64,000 nt of DNA from AWTP1-13 sp963797005 (GCA_963797005.1 CAWCOF010000023.1:1-64000), one strand, 5' to 3'. Shown: positions 16,492-28,781, counted from the stretch's first letter. The notes: generated by a model from the letters alone, not told the origin. A program made the numbers and translations.

Positions 16492-16716
16492 ATGCACAAC
16501 CTGTACGAGCAGTTCACGCTCGCCCTCGGCCGCGTGCTGACGCTCAGCCGCGAAGACCTCAAGCGTGAAGAGGGCCAGGGCGCGACCGAGTACGGCCTCG
16601 TCATCGCCTTCGTCGTCCTGTCGATCGCGCTGACGGTCGGCCTCATGGGCGCGGCGATCACGAACTTCCTCGGTCGCGTCGCCAGCAAGCTCAACGGCCT
16701 CGTCCCCGTTCCGTAG
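16492..16716 (+). CDS. flp: Flp-type pilin
   Basis: ATG at 16492 follows GGGGAGGT and gives a 74-residue protein. After a charged leader it has EGQGATEYGLVIAFVVLS followed by a hydrophobic helix, the standard class III (Flp/Tad) prepilin signal with Glu at position +5. Cleavage by the neighbouring A24 peptidase would expose the hydrophobic N-terminus for assembly into a thin adhesive pilus. It is followed at 32 bases by tadE. The longer reading from 16453 lacks a pilin leader. Confidence 0.88.
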   Translation: MHNLYEQFTLALGRVLTLSREDLKREEGQGATEYGLVIAFVVLSIALTVGLMGAAITNFLGRVASKLNGLVPVP

Positions 16717-16748
16717 GGATCGAAGCGACTGCGAGAGCCGGAGGAGCA

Positions 16749-17294
16749 GTGGAGAAACGACGTCACGCCACGTCCGGCGATCGCTTCGACGGGCAGGCGT
16801 GGGTTCCGCGACATGCGGGGCCCACGCCTCTGCGTCGGCGCGCCCGGAGCGAATCGGGACAGGCGGCCGTCGAGTTCGGCCTCGTCGTCCCGTTCATCTG
16901 CCTGCTCATCTGGGCGCTTGTCCAGTTCGGCCTCGCGCTGAACTACTACATCGACGTGACCCACCTCGCGAACGAGGGGTCGCGCCTCGCCGCCGTCGTG
17001 GGCAACTCGCCCCAGCCGGGCGGCGATCTCAAGAGCTGGATCCAGCAGCAGGCCTTGTCGACCGAGCTCCGCGACGGAACCGGGTCGGTAACGGCGCCGG
17101 CGCAGGTCTGCGTCACGTTCCTCACCGGGCCGACCGGCACGAAAGGGCAGATCGGCGATCCGGTGCAGGTGACGGTCTCTGCGCCCTACAAGTGGATCCC
17201 GTTCATCGGCGGCGGCACGTTGACGATCAGGAGCTCCTCGACCATGCGGCTCGAGCGGCTGCCGACGTACTCGGAGGGGTGCTACTCGCCGTGA
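16749..17294 (+). CDS. tadE: TadE-family pseudopilin
   Basis: The 181-residue protein has the TadE signature SESGQAAVEFGLVVPFICLL followed by a hydrophobic helix near residues 36-62, then a periplasm/outside-facing domain with one strand-rich segment (APAQVCVTFL, PVQVTVSAPYKWIPF). TadE proteins are minor components needed for Tad pilus assembly. It lies between flp and a tadG-like gene, and its stop codon overlaps the tadG-like GTG start, so the two are translationally coupled. Confidence 0.87.
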   Translation: MEKRRHATSGDRFDGQAWVPRHAGPTPLRRRARSESGQAAVEFGLVVPFICLLIWALVQFGLALNYYIDVTHLANEGSRLAAVVGNSPQPGGDLKSWIQQQALSTELRDGTGSVTAPAQVCVTFLTGPTGTKGQIGDPVQVTVSAPYKWIPFIGGGTLTIRSSSTMRLERLPTYSEGCYSP

Positions 17295-18185
17295 GCGCAG
17301 GCGCCTTCTCCGTCGCCCGTGACGACCAGCGCGGCAGCGTCGTCGTGCTGTTCGCGTTCCTGCTGCCGGTGCTGCTGCTCGCACTGGCGCTGGCGATCGA
17401 CGTCGGCAACTGGTTCGTGCACAAGCGCCACCTGCAGATGCAGGCGGACGCCGCGGCCCTCGCCGGCGGCGCGTACTTCGGCGACTGCTTCTCGCCCGAC
17501 TCCGGCGTCTCCGGCGCGGCCGACACGACGATCCAGAACGCCGCGACGCGGTACGCCGGCAACGCGGGCAGCACCTACAACTTTCAGATCGGCGGCGGCG
17601 CCGGGCGCGTGACGACGCTCTTCAACAGCAAGACCTTCGCGGTGGGCGGCCCCCCGGCGGACGACACCGATACGAACGGGCCCTGCGAGACCGCGCACCT
17701 GATGCTCGACGTCAAGCAGACCGAGGCGGACATCCCATACATCCTGGGCTCGCTCATCGATGCGATCGTCCCAGGCTCGACCACGGTCGTGCCGGCGATC
17801 AACGCGCGGGCACGAGTGCAGCTGAAGAAGGCGACGATCCTCAGCGGGTCGCTTCCGTTGGCTGTTCCCGACATCAACCCCCGCCACGTCACCGCGACGT
17901 TCGTGAACGAGAATGCGGGGGGCACGCTGCTCGCGGGCCCCGTCGACCTGACGAAGGGGGCGGCGTCCGGCGGCGTGAGGTACTGGAGCGGGACCGGCGC
18001 GCGTTGCGATGCCCACAGTCTCGATCCCAGCCGGTGTGAAGATCGGCGTGAGGATCGGCCTCGGCGGTGTGGCCGGCGCCTGTGCGGCGGCGAACGGCAC
18101 GGGCGGCGCCGGATACGCCTGCTACGACTACAACACGGCGTCGGCCGGGCTGGTCGCGATCAACGGTTACGCGACCGCGCCCGCG
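17291..18185 (+). CDS. TadG-like pilus assembly protein (3' end lost at junction)
   Basis: GTG 17291 overlaps the tadE stop. The N-terminus has DDQRGSVVVLFAFLLP and a membrane helix, then DVGNWFVHKRHLQMQADAAA LAGG, the hallmark of TadG/Flp-secretion proteins. The long outer domain is readable to about 17995, then continues after an extra base as VSIPAGVKIGVRIGLGG and ACYDYNTASAGLVAING. Near 18180 the coding register gives way to an unrelated alphaproteobacterial patatin gene. The missing C-terminus is thus an effect of the junction rather than of normal gene structure. Confidence 0.75.
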
Positions 18186-18192
18186 CACCATC
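18172..18192. other. Probable assembly junction between two genomes
   Basis: Left of this point the TadG-like reading frame is continuous; right of it a patatin protein begins in mid-sequence (TIAIIRAGGSRLPEP) without a start. Gene content changes from actinobacterial to alphaproteobacterial and stays so to the window end. There is no transposase, integrase, tRNA or repeat at the seam, which argues against ordinary horizontal transfer. Confidence 0.7.
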
Positions 18193-19553
18193 GCAATCAT
18201 CCGCGCAGGGGGGAGCCGGCTGCCGGAGCCGTTCGTGGCGCAGCTGGCGGACGTCTTCCGGCGCGGCAGCAACACCCGCCTCTTGCGGTCGGAGACGGCG
18301 CGCGAGGTCCTGCCGAACGGCGTGGCGCTCGACAGCGCGGAGGCGACCCATCTGCTCAACGCCCTGGAGAGCCGCCACGACTATGTGCTGTTCGTCTCCG
18401 ATGCGGAGCTCACGGCGTGGTCGGAGAAGGCAATCCGCCAGGCGGACCTGGTGCTTGCCGTAGGCTTGGCGGACGCGGGCGCGCAGCCCAATGTGCTGGA
18501 GCGGCTCGCCGCGGAGCTACTGCCACCCGACGCCCAGCGGCTCGTGCTGCTGCACGCTGCCCGCGCGCCCATCTCGGGCACCGCCCGCTGGCTCGCTCCC
18601 CGCCGCATCGCCATGCATCACCACGTGGCGCTGGACGAGCCCGGCGACTTCGCGCGCCTCTATCGCTTCATCAACGGCACGGCGCTGGGCCTCGTTGCCT
18701 GCGGCGGCGGCGCCTACTGCGCGTCCCACATCGGGCTCTACAAGGCCGCGGTGAAATGGGCCTCGTCTTCGACATCATGGGCGGCACCTCGGGCGGCGGC
18801 GCGATGACGGCGGCCTTTGCCATGGGCACCGCGCCCGACGATGTCGACCGCGCCACGCACGAGATCTTCGTCACCAACCGCGCCATGCGCCGCTACACCT
18901 GGCCGCGCTACAGCCTCCTCGACCACACCCACTACGACCGGCAGCTCGCGCGCTACTACGCCGGCGTCAACATCGAGGACCTGTGGATCCCCTACTTCGC
19001 CGTCTCGACCAACCTGTCGAGCTACGACCTGCACCGCCACCGCCAGGGCGACCTGTGGGCCGCGGTGCGCGCCACCGGATCGGTGCCGGTGCTGCTGCCG
19101 CCCTACTACACGCAGGACGGCCAGATGCTGGTCGACGGCGCCATCCTCGACAACGTGCCCGTGCGCGTGATGCACGAGCTGAAGAGCGGGCCCAATATCG
19201 TCGTCAGCTTCGAGGCGCCCAAGCTGGAGCGGTTCGCGGTGGACTATTCGGCGCTGCCCGGCCGCCGGCAGCTCATCGAGGCCATGGTCAACCCGCTGCG
19301 GCGCCGGACGTTGCCGCGAGCGCCGGGCGTCGGCAGCGTGCTGATGCGTGCGATGATGGCCAACCGGCAGGACTTCGAGCGTGCGCTCAGGCCCGAGGAT
19401 CTGCTCATGGTGCCGCCGGTCCCGCAAGACATGGGCGTGCTGGACTGGCACCGGCACACGGAGCTGATGGAGCGCACCTATCGCTGGGCGCTCGAAGAGG
19501 TGGCGCGACTGCGGGCCGAGGGGAATAGGGTCGTGGCCGCTCAATCCTTATGA
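18186..19553 (+). CDS. Patatin-like phospholipase, NTE type (5' truncated at junction)
   Basis: The readable part starts in mid-protein with TIAIIRAGGS and spans the linker region found between cyclic-nucleotide and patatin domains of NTE-like enzymes. The patatin domain has the oxyanion loop CGGGAYCASHIG, the nucleophile elbow GGTSGGG (G-x-S-x-G) and the catalytic aspartate in VDGAILDNVPV, so the Ser-Asp dyad is complete. Activity is expected to be lysophospholipase or esterase. A one-base deletion near 18755 breaks the frame between GLYKAAVK and GLVFDIMGG. The N-terminal domain lies beyond the junction and cannot be seen. Confidence 0.78.
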   Translation, partial: HHRNHPRRGEPAAGAVRGAAGGRLPARQQHPPLAVGDGARGPAERRGARQRGGDPSAQRPGEPPRLCAVRLRCGAHGVVGEGNPPGGPGACRRLGGRGRAAQCAGAARRGATATRRPAARAAARCPRAHLGHRPLARSPPHRHASPRGAGRARRLRAPLSLHQRHGAGPRCLRRRRLLRVPHRALQGRGEMGLVFDIMGGTSGGGAMTAAFAMGTAPDDVDRATHEIFVTNRAMRRYTWPRYSLLDHTHYDRQLARYYAGVNIEDLWIPYFAVSTNLSSYDLHRHRQGDLWAAVRATGSVPVLLPPYYTQDGQMLVDGAILDNVPVRVMHELKSGPNIVVSFEAPKLERFAVDYSALPGRRQLIEAMVNPLRRRTLPRAPGVGSVLMRAMMANRQDFERALRPEDLLMVPPVPQDMGVLDWHRHTELMERTYRWALEEVARLRAEGNRVVAAQSL

Positions 19554-19633
19554 GCGCACAGGCCGAACCAAGTCACCCCGAGCAGAAAACCGACGCTCAG
19601 GGAGCCCCACGCGATCAGCACGGACGTCAGCAT
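19541..19633 (-). CDS. Small single-helix membrane protein, 30 residues
   Basis: ATG 19633 gives MLTSVLIAWGSLSVGFLLGV and ends TWFGLCAHKD. It is one hydrophobic helix with a short charged tail. The 3' end overlaps the convergent patatin stop by 13 bases. Short proteins of this kind are common in alphaproteobacteria but usually unannotated. Support is limited to the hydrophobic pattern and clean frame; I see no good ribosome binding site. Confidence 0.4.
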   Translation of the reverse strand: MLTSVLIAWGSLSVGFLLGVTWFGLCAHKD

Positions 19634-19769
19634 CGGAGAAAATCCCCTTCACCACCGATCGCCACGCAGTAAACCCGCCGGCGCAGCGATGGCCAAGCCG
19701 ATGGCGACACTGCTCGGTGGATTGCTGTGGAAAAGTCCGAGGTCGCCGAGATCGCGCCGCCCTTGCGAC

Positions 19770-20646
19770 CTAGCCGGCTGCCGCCAGCACGGCGCGCATC
19801 TGGGCGACCGTGGCGGGCTCGCCGCCGGCGGCCCGGATGAGGCTTACCGCCTCCTCGACCAGGGCGACGTTGGTGGCCGTGGTGCCGAAGGGCGCATCCT
19901 CCAGGCCGACCCGCACATGCCCGCCGTGGCGCACGGCTTCTCCGATCAGCGGGCGGATGTCGACGCCGAGGCCGGCGATCATCCACGGCGCGCCGGGCGC
20001 CTCTTCGGCCAGCAGCGTGCGGTGCGCCTCGAGCGCGTAGGGCTTCGGCGGGAAGCCGAAGGCGAAGGTCTCCGAGAACATCAGCCGGTAGATCGGCACC
20101 TTCGTGCCCATGGCGCGGGCGAGCGCGGCGCCGGCGCGGGTAAAGCCCGGCTCGTAGATGGCGTAGGCCGGATGGAAGCCATAGCGGACGGCGAAGGCAA
20201 GCGCATGGCGCACGTGCGCCTCGGGGTTGAGGTAGGTGAGGGCCGGCGGGCGTGTCGGGCCCGGCATCGAGTTCCGTGAAGTTGACGCTGCCCGGATCGA
20301 TCACCGCGAACTCGAGGAGGCCGCGGGCAGCGAGCGCCTCCACGTGGGCGAAGCGGGCGGCCGCGTCATCGGGGAGCGGGCCCGTGCCGATGCCGGCCGA
20401 GGGGATGGAAGGGTAGACCGGCACATCGACCTTCGCCCGGATGCCCTCGATGATGCGCGCGTAGACCTGCCAGTCGAAGGTCTGCGGCCCCCCGCCGTCA
20501 TAGGCATGGACGTGGATGATGCACGCGCCGGCCGTCGCGCAGGCGATGCCCTCCGCGACGATGGCCTCCACCGTGTCGGGGATGCCCGGCTGCCGCTTGC
20601 GGCTCCACGGCCCGTTCAGCGCCGCCTCGATCCAGGTTTGGGGCAT
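19770..20646 (-). CDS. DUF849 / beta-keto acid cleavage enzyme (BKACE) family protein
   Basis: ATG at 20646 begins MPQTWIEAALNGPWSRKRQP. The zinc-binding pair HVH is in ACIIHVHAYDGG, and the barrel continues with YPSIPS, FAVIDPGSVNFTEL, NPEAHVRHAL, IYEPGFTRAG, WMIAGLGVDI and VRVGLEDAPFG, which supplies the third metal-site Glu. About 290 residues is normal. Family members are zinc enzymes condensing a beta-keto acid with acetyl-CoA; the best known, Kce, acts in lysine fermentation. The substrate here is unknown. An extra base near 20265 splits the gene and is probably an error. Confidence 0.82.
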
Positions 20647-20689
20647 GAGTCACGTCCTTGGATGCGCCGCTGGCCGGGCGCGATCCGAC

Positions 20690-20893
20690 TCAGCGCCGGC
20701 CGCCGGTGAGGCTGCGCACCAGGATGCGGCCGAGGCTGGAGCCGATGGAGCGGATGAAGGACTTGATGGCGGCCTCGACGATGCCCTGTCGCTGATAGCC
20801 GCCGCGGCGCGGCGGCGGGTCGTCGTAGGCGGGCTGCCCGCCCGGGCCCGCCAGAGGCATCTTGGCGTCCTCTTCTTCGCGTCTGCCGGTCAT
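20690..20893 (-). CDS. Small protein resembling the C-terminal tail of the adjacent HerA-like ATPase
   Basis: The 67-residue protein starts MTGRREEEDAKMPLAG and has a proline/glycine-rich linker (DDPPPRRGGYQRQG). It ends with an amphipathic segment AAIKSFIRSIGSSLGRILVR followed by SLTGGRR. The neighbouring HerA-like ATPase ends in a closely similar segment (TFTKAIVRSVASRIGNSIVR, then AVLGGRR): 11 of 27 positions are identical, including K, RS, S, G, VR and GGRR. It therefore looks like a free-standing copy of that tail. It lies 160 bases downstream of the ATPase on the same strand. Function unknown; possibly a membrane or partner-binding tail. Confidence 0.6.
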   Translation of the reverse strand: MTGRREEEDAKMPLAGPGGQPAYDDPPPRRGGYQRQGIVEAAIKSFIRSIGSSLGRILVRSLTGGRR

Positions 20894-21053
20894 GGCGCGG
20901 TCTCCCGTTGCGTTGTCCCCTTATCCTGCGGCGCGGGCTCTCGCCCTGCAAGGGCTCGCGGGCGTAGGGCGCAATAGCGGCAGCGTATTGCGCCGATCAA
21001 CGCAACATGCGGTGCAATGCGGCGATCGCCTGTTGCACCCTACATCCGCCGTT

Positions 21054-22529
21054 CTAGCGCCGGCCGCCGAGGACGGCCCTGACGATGGAGTTGCCGATGC
21101 GCGAGGCCACGGAGCGCACGATCGCCTTGGTGAAGGTCTCGCCGTAGCCCTGGCGCCGGCCGGTGCTGGCGCCGCCCATCAGGATTGAGCCCCAGCTGTT
21201 CCCGTCCGACTCGCGCGCCGCTGCCTCCTCCGAGGTGCGCTTGCCCAGCATCTCGTAGGCGGAGTCGCGGTCGACCGTCTCCTCGTACTTGCCGTAGATC
21301 GGGCTTTTCTCGATGGTGGCCTTCCGCTCGGCCGGCGTGACGGGGCCGAGGCGGGCCGAGGGCGGGCGGATCAGCGTGCGCTGGGTGATGGAGGGCTCGC
21401 CGCCGCCGTGCAGCATGGAGACCAGCGCCTCACCCACTTTCAGCTCCTGGATCACGCGCTCCAGGTCGAGCGCAGGGTTCGGCCGGAAGGTCTCGGCGGC
21501 GGCGCGGATGCCCTTCTGCTCGATGGGCGTGAAGGCGCGCAGCGCGTGCTGGATGCGGTTGCCGAGCTGGGCGGAGACGTTGTTGGGCACGTCGCGCGGG
21601 TTCTGCGTGACGTAGTAGACGCCCACGCCCTTGGAGCGGATCAGCCGCGTGACGCGCTCGACCTGCTCCAGCAGCGCCTTGGGCGCCTCGTTGAAGAGCA
21701 GGTGCGCCTCGTCGAAGAAGAACACGAGCTTGGGCTTCTCGGGGTCGCCCACCTCGGGCAGCTTGTCGAACAGCCGCGCCATCATCCACAGCAGGAAGGT
21801 GGCGTAGAGCCGCGGCGTGCGCATCAGCTTGTCGGCGGCGAGGATGTTGATCATGCCGCGCCCGTCCGGCGCCGTGCGGATGAAGTCGTTGATGTCGAGG
21901 GCCGGCTCGCCGAAGAAGTTCTCGGCGCCCTGCTCCTCCAGCACCAGCAGCCGGCGCTGGATGGCGCCGACCGAGATGGCGGCGACGTTGCCGTACTTGG
22001 TCATCAGGGACTTGCCGCGCTGGCCCACGTCGTTGCCCATGGCGCGCAGGTCTTTCAGGTCGAGCAGCGGCATGCCCTCGTCGGCCGCCACCCGAAAGAG
22101 GATATTGAGCACGCCCTCCTGCGTCTCGTTGAGCTCGAGCAGCCGCGAGAGCAGCAGCGGCCCCATCTCCTGCACCGTGGCGCGCACCGGATGGCCCTGC
22201 TCGCCGAACAGGTCCCAGAAGATGGTCGGGTAGGAGATGTTGGACCAATCGTCGAGGCCGATCTCCTTGGCGCGCTTGGCAAGCCCTTCCTTGGGCTCGC
22301 CCTGGGCCGAGATGCCGGAAAGGTCGCCCTTGATGTCGGCGGCGAACACCGGCACGCCGGCATCGGAGAAGCCTTCCGCCAGCACCTGCAGCGACACGGT
22401 CTTGCCCGTGCCCGTTGCGCCGGTGACGAGCCCGTGCCGGTTGGCGAGCTTGAGATCCAGGTACTCGGGCTCGACGCTGCGGCCGAGGAAGATCTTGCCC
22501 TCTTGCATCAGCGCTCCGCTCTTCGCCAT
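21054..22529 (-). CDS. HerA-like ATPase, DUF853 family
   Basis: ATG 22529 follows AAGGAG and gives 491 residues starting MAKSGALMQEGKIFLGRSVE. Walker A is GATGTGKTVS near residue 40, and Walker B and neighbours are KLVFFFDEAHLLF near 260. The region GVGVYYVTQNPRDVPNNVSAQ is characteristic of DUF853. These are HerA/FtsK-like hexameric ATPases of uncertain role, sometimes linked to DNA processing. The C-terminus carries an amphipathic tail ending LGGRR, duplicated in the small protein downstream. The frame is intact. A longer reading to 22661 lacks support. Confidence 0.88.
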   Translation of the reverse strand: MAKSGALMQEGKIFLGRSVEPEYLDLKLANRHGLVTGATGTGKTVSLQVLAEGFSDAGVPVFAADIKGDLSGISAQGEPKEGLAKRAKEIGLDDWSNISYPTIFWDLFGEQGHPVRATVQEMGPLLLSRLLELNETQEGVLNILFRVAADEGMPLLDLKDLRAMGNDVGQRGKSLMTKYGNVAAISVGAIQRRLLVLEEQGAENFFGEPALDINDFIRTAPDGRGMINILAADKLMRTPRLYATFLLWMMARLFDKLPEVGDPEKPKLVFFFDEAHLLFNEAPKALLEQVERVTRLIRSKGVGVYYVTQNPRDVPNNVSAQLGNRIQHALRAFTPIEQKGIRAAAETFRPNPALDLERVIQELKVGEALVSMLHGGGEPSITQRTLIRPPSARLGPVTPAERKATIEKSPIYGKYEETVDRDSAYEMLGKRTSEEAAARESDGNSWGSILMGGASTGRRQGYGETFTKAIVRSVASRIGNSIVRAVLGGRR

Positions 22530-22702
22530 GGTCTGCTCCTTGACGGCCTGCGCAACCCGAACCGCGGTGCTTGTGCCCTGATTCCAAGCCACCCCAGCAT
22601 TGGCGAAGCCTGGTTGCATGTCCACCGTGGGGATAACGTAGGGCCATTGTTGCCGCAACAATGGGCATTCCCAGGGCGCCGGAATGCGTTACCAATTGGG
22701 CC

Positions 22703-24592
22703 ATGACAAGCACCGCCAATGCCACTGACCGGCCCCTGACGCCGGAGTTCGAGCCGCCCTCCCGCGAGGCTTGGCTTGCCCTGGTCGACAAGGTGCTCAA
22801 GGGCGGCGACTTCGAGCAGCGCCTCGTCTCGCGCACCGCCGACGGGCTGGCGATCCAGCCGCTCTACACGCGCAGCCAGGCCGCCGCCACGGCGGGTGCA
22901 CCCATCAGCCGGAAGCGCGCCGCCGCCGGGCATCGCTGGGACATCCGCCAGCGCCATGCCGAGCCCGATGCGCAAGCCGCCAATGCCGCCATCCTCGAGG
23001 ACCTCGAGGGCGGCGCGACCTCGATCGTCCTGCAGATCGTGGCGCCGGGGCAGGCGGGCCTTCCCTACGAGGCGGCCCCGATGGCCGCCGCGCTCGAGGG
23101 CGTGCAGCTGCGATACCTGCACGATCGCGCTCGATGCGCGCGAGAACACGATGGATGCCGCCGGCAGCCTGATCGAGATCTGGCACGAGGCCGGCATCGG
23201 CGAGAACGCGCGGGCCGGCGCCTTCAACCTCGATCCGCTGGGCACGCTGGCAGCGACCGGCACCCTCTACTATCCCGCCAAGCGCTCGTGCGAGATCGCC
23301 GCCAGGTTCGCGCACGACTGCCGGACGATGACAAACGTCACGGCGCTGATCGCCGACGGCACGCCCTATCACGAGGCCGGCGCCAGCGAGGCGCAGGAGT
23401 TGGCGGCGATGCTGGCGACCTTCGTTGCCTACCTGCGCGCGTGCGAGGCAGCGGGGCTGGAGCCGAGCGCAGCGCTGGGCAAGATTGCACTGGGGCTGGC
23501 GGCCGATGCCGACCTGTTCCTCACCATCGCCAAGCTGAGGGCCGCGCGGCGCCTCACGCATCGGATCGCCGAGGCGTGCGGCGCACAGAGTGCGGCCGGA
23601 CACCCTGCATCTGACGGCCGCCACCTCGGCACGCATGCTGGCGCGGCGCGACCCGTGGGTGAACCTGCTGCGGACCACCACGGCCTGCGCGGGCGCCGCG
23701 TTCGGCGGGGCGGACGCCATCACGGTGCTGCCCTTCACCTGGGCGCTGGGCAAGCCCGATGCCTTCGCCCGCCGCATCGCCCGCAATACGCACCTGGTGC
23801 TGGAAGAGGAGAGCGCCGCCGGCCGCGTGATGGACCCGGCCGCGGGCGCCTGGTTCATCGAGAAGCTGACCGAGGAACTTGCCGGCAAGGCCTGGGCACT
23901 GTTCCAGGAGATCGAGGCCAAGGGCGGGATGGCGGCCGCACTCGAGAGCGGGCTCGTGCAGGGCGAGATCGGCCGCATTGCCGAGGCGCGGGCGCGCGAC
24001 ATCGCGGTTGGCCGGACGCAGCTGACGGGTGTATCGGCCTTCGCGCGTCTGGGCGACGACGGCGTCAAGGTGGCGCCGCACCCCGTACCGCCGCCGATCG
24101 TCAAGGGCGGCACCTCGGTCGTGGCGCTGCCGCCGCGCCGCCTGGCCGAACCCTTCGAGCGGCTGCGCGATGCCGCCGACGCGCACCTGGCAAGGACCGG
24201 CAAGCGCCCGCAGGTGTTCCTCGCCAACCTCGGCGAGCTTGCCGCCTATTCGACCCGCGCGACCTGGATGCAGGAACTACCTGGCGGCCGGCGGCATCGA
24301 GGCGGTCGGCGAGGCCGGCTTCCACAACTCGGCCGATGCGGGCAAGGCCTTCGCCGACAGCGGAGCTGAGATCGCCTGCATCTGCGGCACAGATCAGGCT
24401 TATGCCGAGCTGGGAGAGGCCGTGGCCGGTGTGCTCGAGGGGGCGGGTGCGGCTCGCGTGCTGCTGGCGGGGCGGCCCAAGGACCAGGCGGCGGCGCTCG
24501 AGGCGGCCGGCGTCGACGATTTCGTTTCCGCCGGCGGCGATGCCGTAGCTACCCTCACCAGGCTGCACGAGGCGCTGGGTGTACGCGGCTGA
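22703..24592 (+). CDS. mutA: Methylmalonyl-CoA mutase small (beta) subunit
   Basis: ATG 22703 opens MTSTANATDRPLTPEFEPPS. The mutase TIM barrel is recognisable from WLALVDKVLKGGDFEQRLV through TIALDARENTMDAAG, FNLDPLGTLAATG, VRPDTLHLTAATSARMLARR, NLLRTTTACAGAAFGGADAI and EEESAAGRVMDPAAGAWFIE. The C-terminal Rossmann-like domain has FLANLG and GIEAVGEAGFHNSADA but no DxHxxG cobalamin histidine, which identifies the non-catalytic small subunit. Three extra bases (near 23125, 23589 and 24280) break the frame. Normally mutB follows directly; here the next gene is a ThDP enzyme, so the catalytic subunit must be elsewhere. Confidence 0.85.
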
Positions 24593-24696
24593 CGCGCTAC
24601 ACTGGAGCTACAAATAACAGCCGGAGCAGGGTGGTCACGGGTCCCGGTTCGCGGGGCTTCGCCCATGGCCGGAAATGACGGGAGGTACATACGCCG

Positions 24697-26431
24697 ATGG
24701 CGCAGACCAACGAGATCACCGGCGGCGAGGCGATGGCCCGCACGCTCAAGGCCTTCCACGCCGGGCCGATGTTCGGCATGGGCGGCTTCCAGCTGCTCGC
24801 GTTCTATGACGCGGCACGGCGCCTGGAGCTCGACCACCACCTCATCAACGACGAGCGCTGCGGCACCTTCGCGGCCGACGCCTACGCCAAGGTCTCCGGC
24901 CGGGTCGGGCTGGTCGATGCCACGCTCGGGCCCGGCGCCACCAACCTCGTCACCGGCCTGATCGAGGCGCTCAACGCCGGCACGCCGCTCGTCGCCTTCA
25001 TCGGCGACACGCATCGCGCGCACTCCTGGAAGAACATGACGCAGGAGGCGCGCCAGACCGAGATCCTGAAGCCGGCGTGCAAGGAGCTCATCAGGATCGA
25101 GCACGCAAGCCGCATTCCGGAGCTGATCGCGCGCGCCTTCCTGGTCGCGACCTCGGGCCGGCCGGGCCCGGTGGTGGTCGATGTGCCGGAGGACGTGTGC
25201 CACGGCACGCTGCCGTTTCACGAGGAAGCCTACGCGGTCGATCCTCGCTACGAGGCGGCGCCGGCGATCCGCTGCCGGCCCGCAGCCGACGACACCGCGC
25301 GCGCGGCGCGACTGCTCAGCGAGGCGAAGCGTCCGCTGATGCTGTGCGGCGGCGGCGTGCATATCTCGCAAGCGGCAGCCGACGTCGCGGCGTTCGCCAC
25401 GGCCAATGGGATCCCCGTCGCGCACACCATGACCGGCAAGGGCGCCATTGCCTGCACCGATCCGCTGAGCGCGGGCCTGTTCGGCCGCTACGACCGCATC
25501 GCCAACAAGCTGATCGACGAGGCGGACGTTCTGCTGGTGGCGGGCTGCAAGCTGGGCGAGATCGCCACCAAGCGCTTCACGATTCCCCCGCGCGGCAAGA
25601 CCGTGATCCATCTCGATATCGCGGCGGAGGAGTTCGGGCGCACCTATCAGCCCACCGTCGCGTTGTGGGGCGACGTGCGCGAGGGCGTGCGCGACCTGGG
25701 CACGGCGCTCGCCGGTGATTCCAAGCGGCTCAAGGGCGCCCGCGAGGCCTATGCCGCCGATGTGCAGAAGAGGATGGCGGCATGGCGCGCCGGCGTCATG
25801 GAGCGCCTCACCTCGGCGCGAGCGGCCGATCAACGTGGCCCGCCTGATGCACGAGCTCAACCGCGCGATGCCGGCCGACGGCATCCTGGTCGCCGACGGC
25901 GGCTTTGCCGCGCACTGGGGCGGGCTGCTCTACGACACCAAGCGGGCAGGCCGCGGCTTCGTGCCCGACCGGGGCTTTGCCTCCATCGGCTACGGCGTGC
26001 CGGGGGCCATCGGCGCGGCACTCGCCGCCAAGGGCCGACCCGTGGTGTCGCTCACGGGCGACGGCGGCTTCAACATGTCGCTGGGCGAATTGGAGACCGC
26101 GCGGCGCATGGGCCTGTCGTTCGCCGTCGTCGTCTTCAACAATGCCGCGTCCGGCTACGTGAAGGCGCTGCAGCACCTGATGTACGGCTCGGGCGCCTAT
26201 CAGTCCTCGGACCTCGCCGAGATGAACTACGCAAAGGTCGCCGAGGCCATGGGCTGCACCGGCATCCGCGTGGAGGATCCCGGCGATCTGGAGGCCGCGC
26301 TGCGGCGCGGCATTGCCGCGGATCGTGGCCCCGTCGTGATCGACGTCGTCGTGACACGCGACCCTGCCAAGATGCTGCCCGCCGTTGACAACCGCACGGT
26401 CGAGGTCAAGAAGGGCGACCGGCTGGCGTGA
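24697..26431 (+). CDS. Thiamine diphosphate enzyme, acetolactate synthase-like
   Basis: ATG 24697 follows GGGAGGT. The N-terminal Pyr domain carries the catalytic Glu in LINDERCGTFAADAYAKVSG and ATLGPGATNLVTGL. A central nucleotide-fold domain follows (RPLMLCGGGVHISQAA, DVLLVAGCKLGE). The C-terminal PP domain has the ThDP motif GDGGFNMSLGELETA ending in FNNAASGY. Total about 577 residues, normal for the family. Members decarboxylate or carboligate 2-oxo acids in the cytoplasm; the exact substrate cannot be told. One extra base near 25820 shifts the frame before RERPINVARLMHEL. Confidence 0.83.
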
Positions 26432-26468
26432 CGATTGGGCCGCCGCGCTTCGACGCTCGAGGGCATTC

Positions 26469-28774
<2,306 letters not shown>

Positions 28775-28781
28775 GGCGGCT

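Noticed and set aside
21408..22706. 432-codon plus-strand frame over the HerA-like ATPase
   Set aside because: Antisense shadow; the minus strand carries Walker motifs and DUF853 features.
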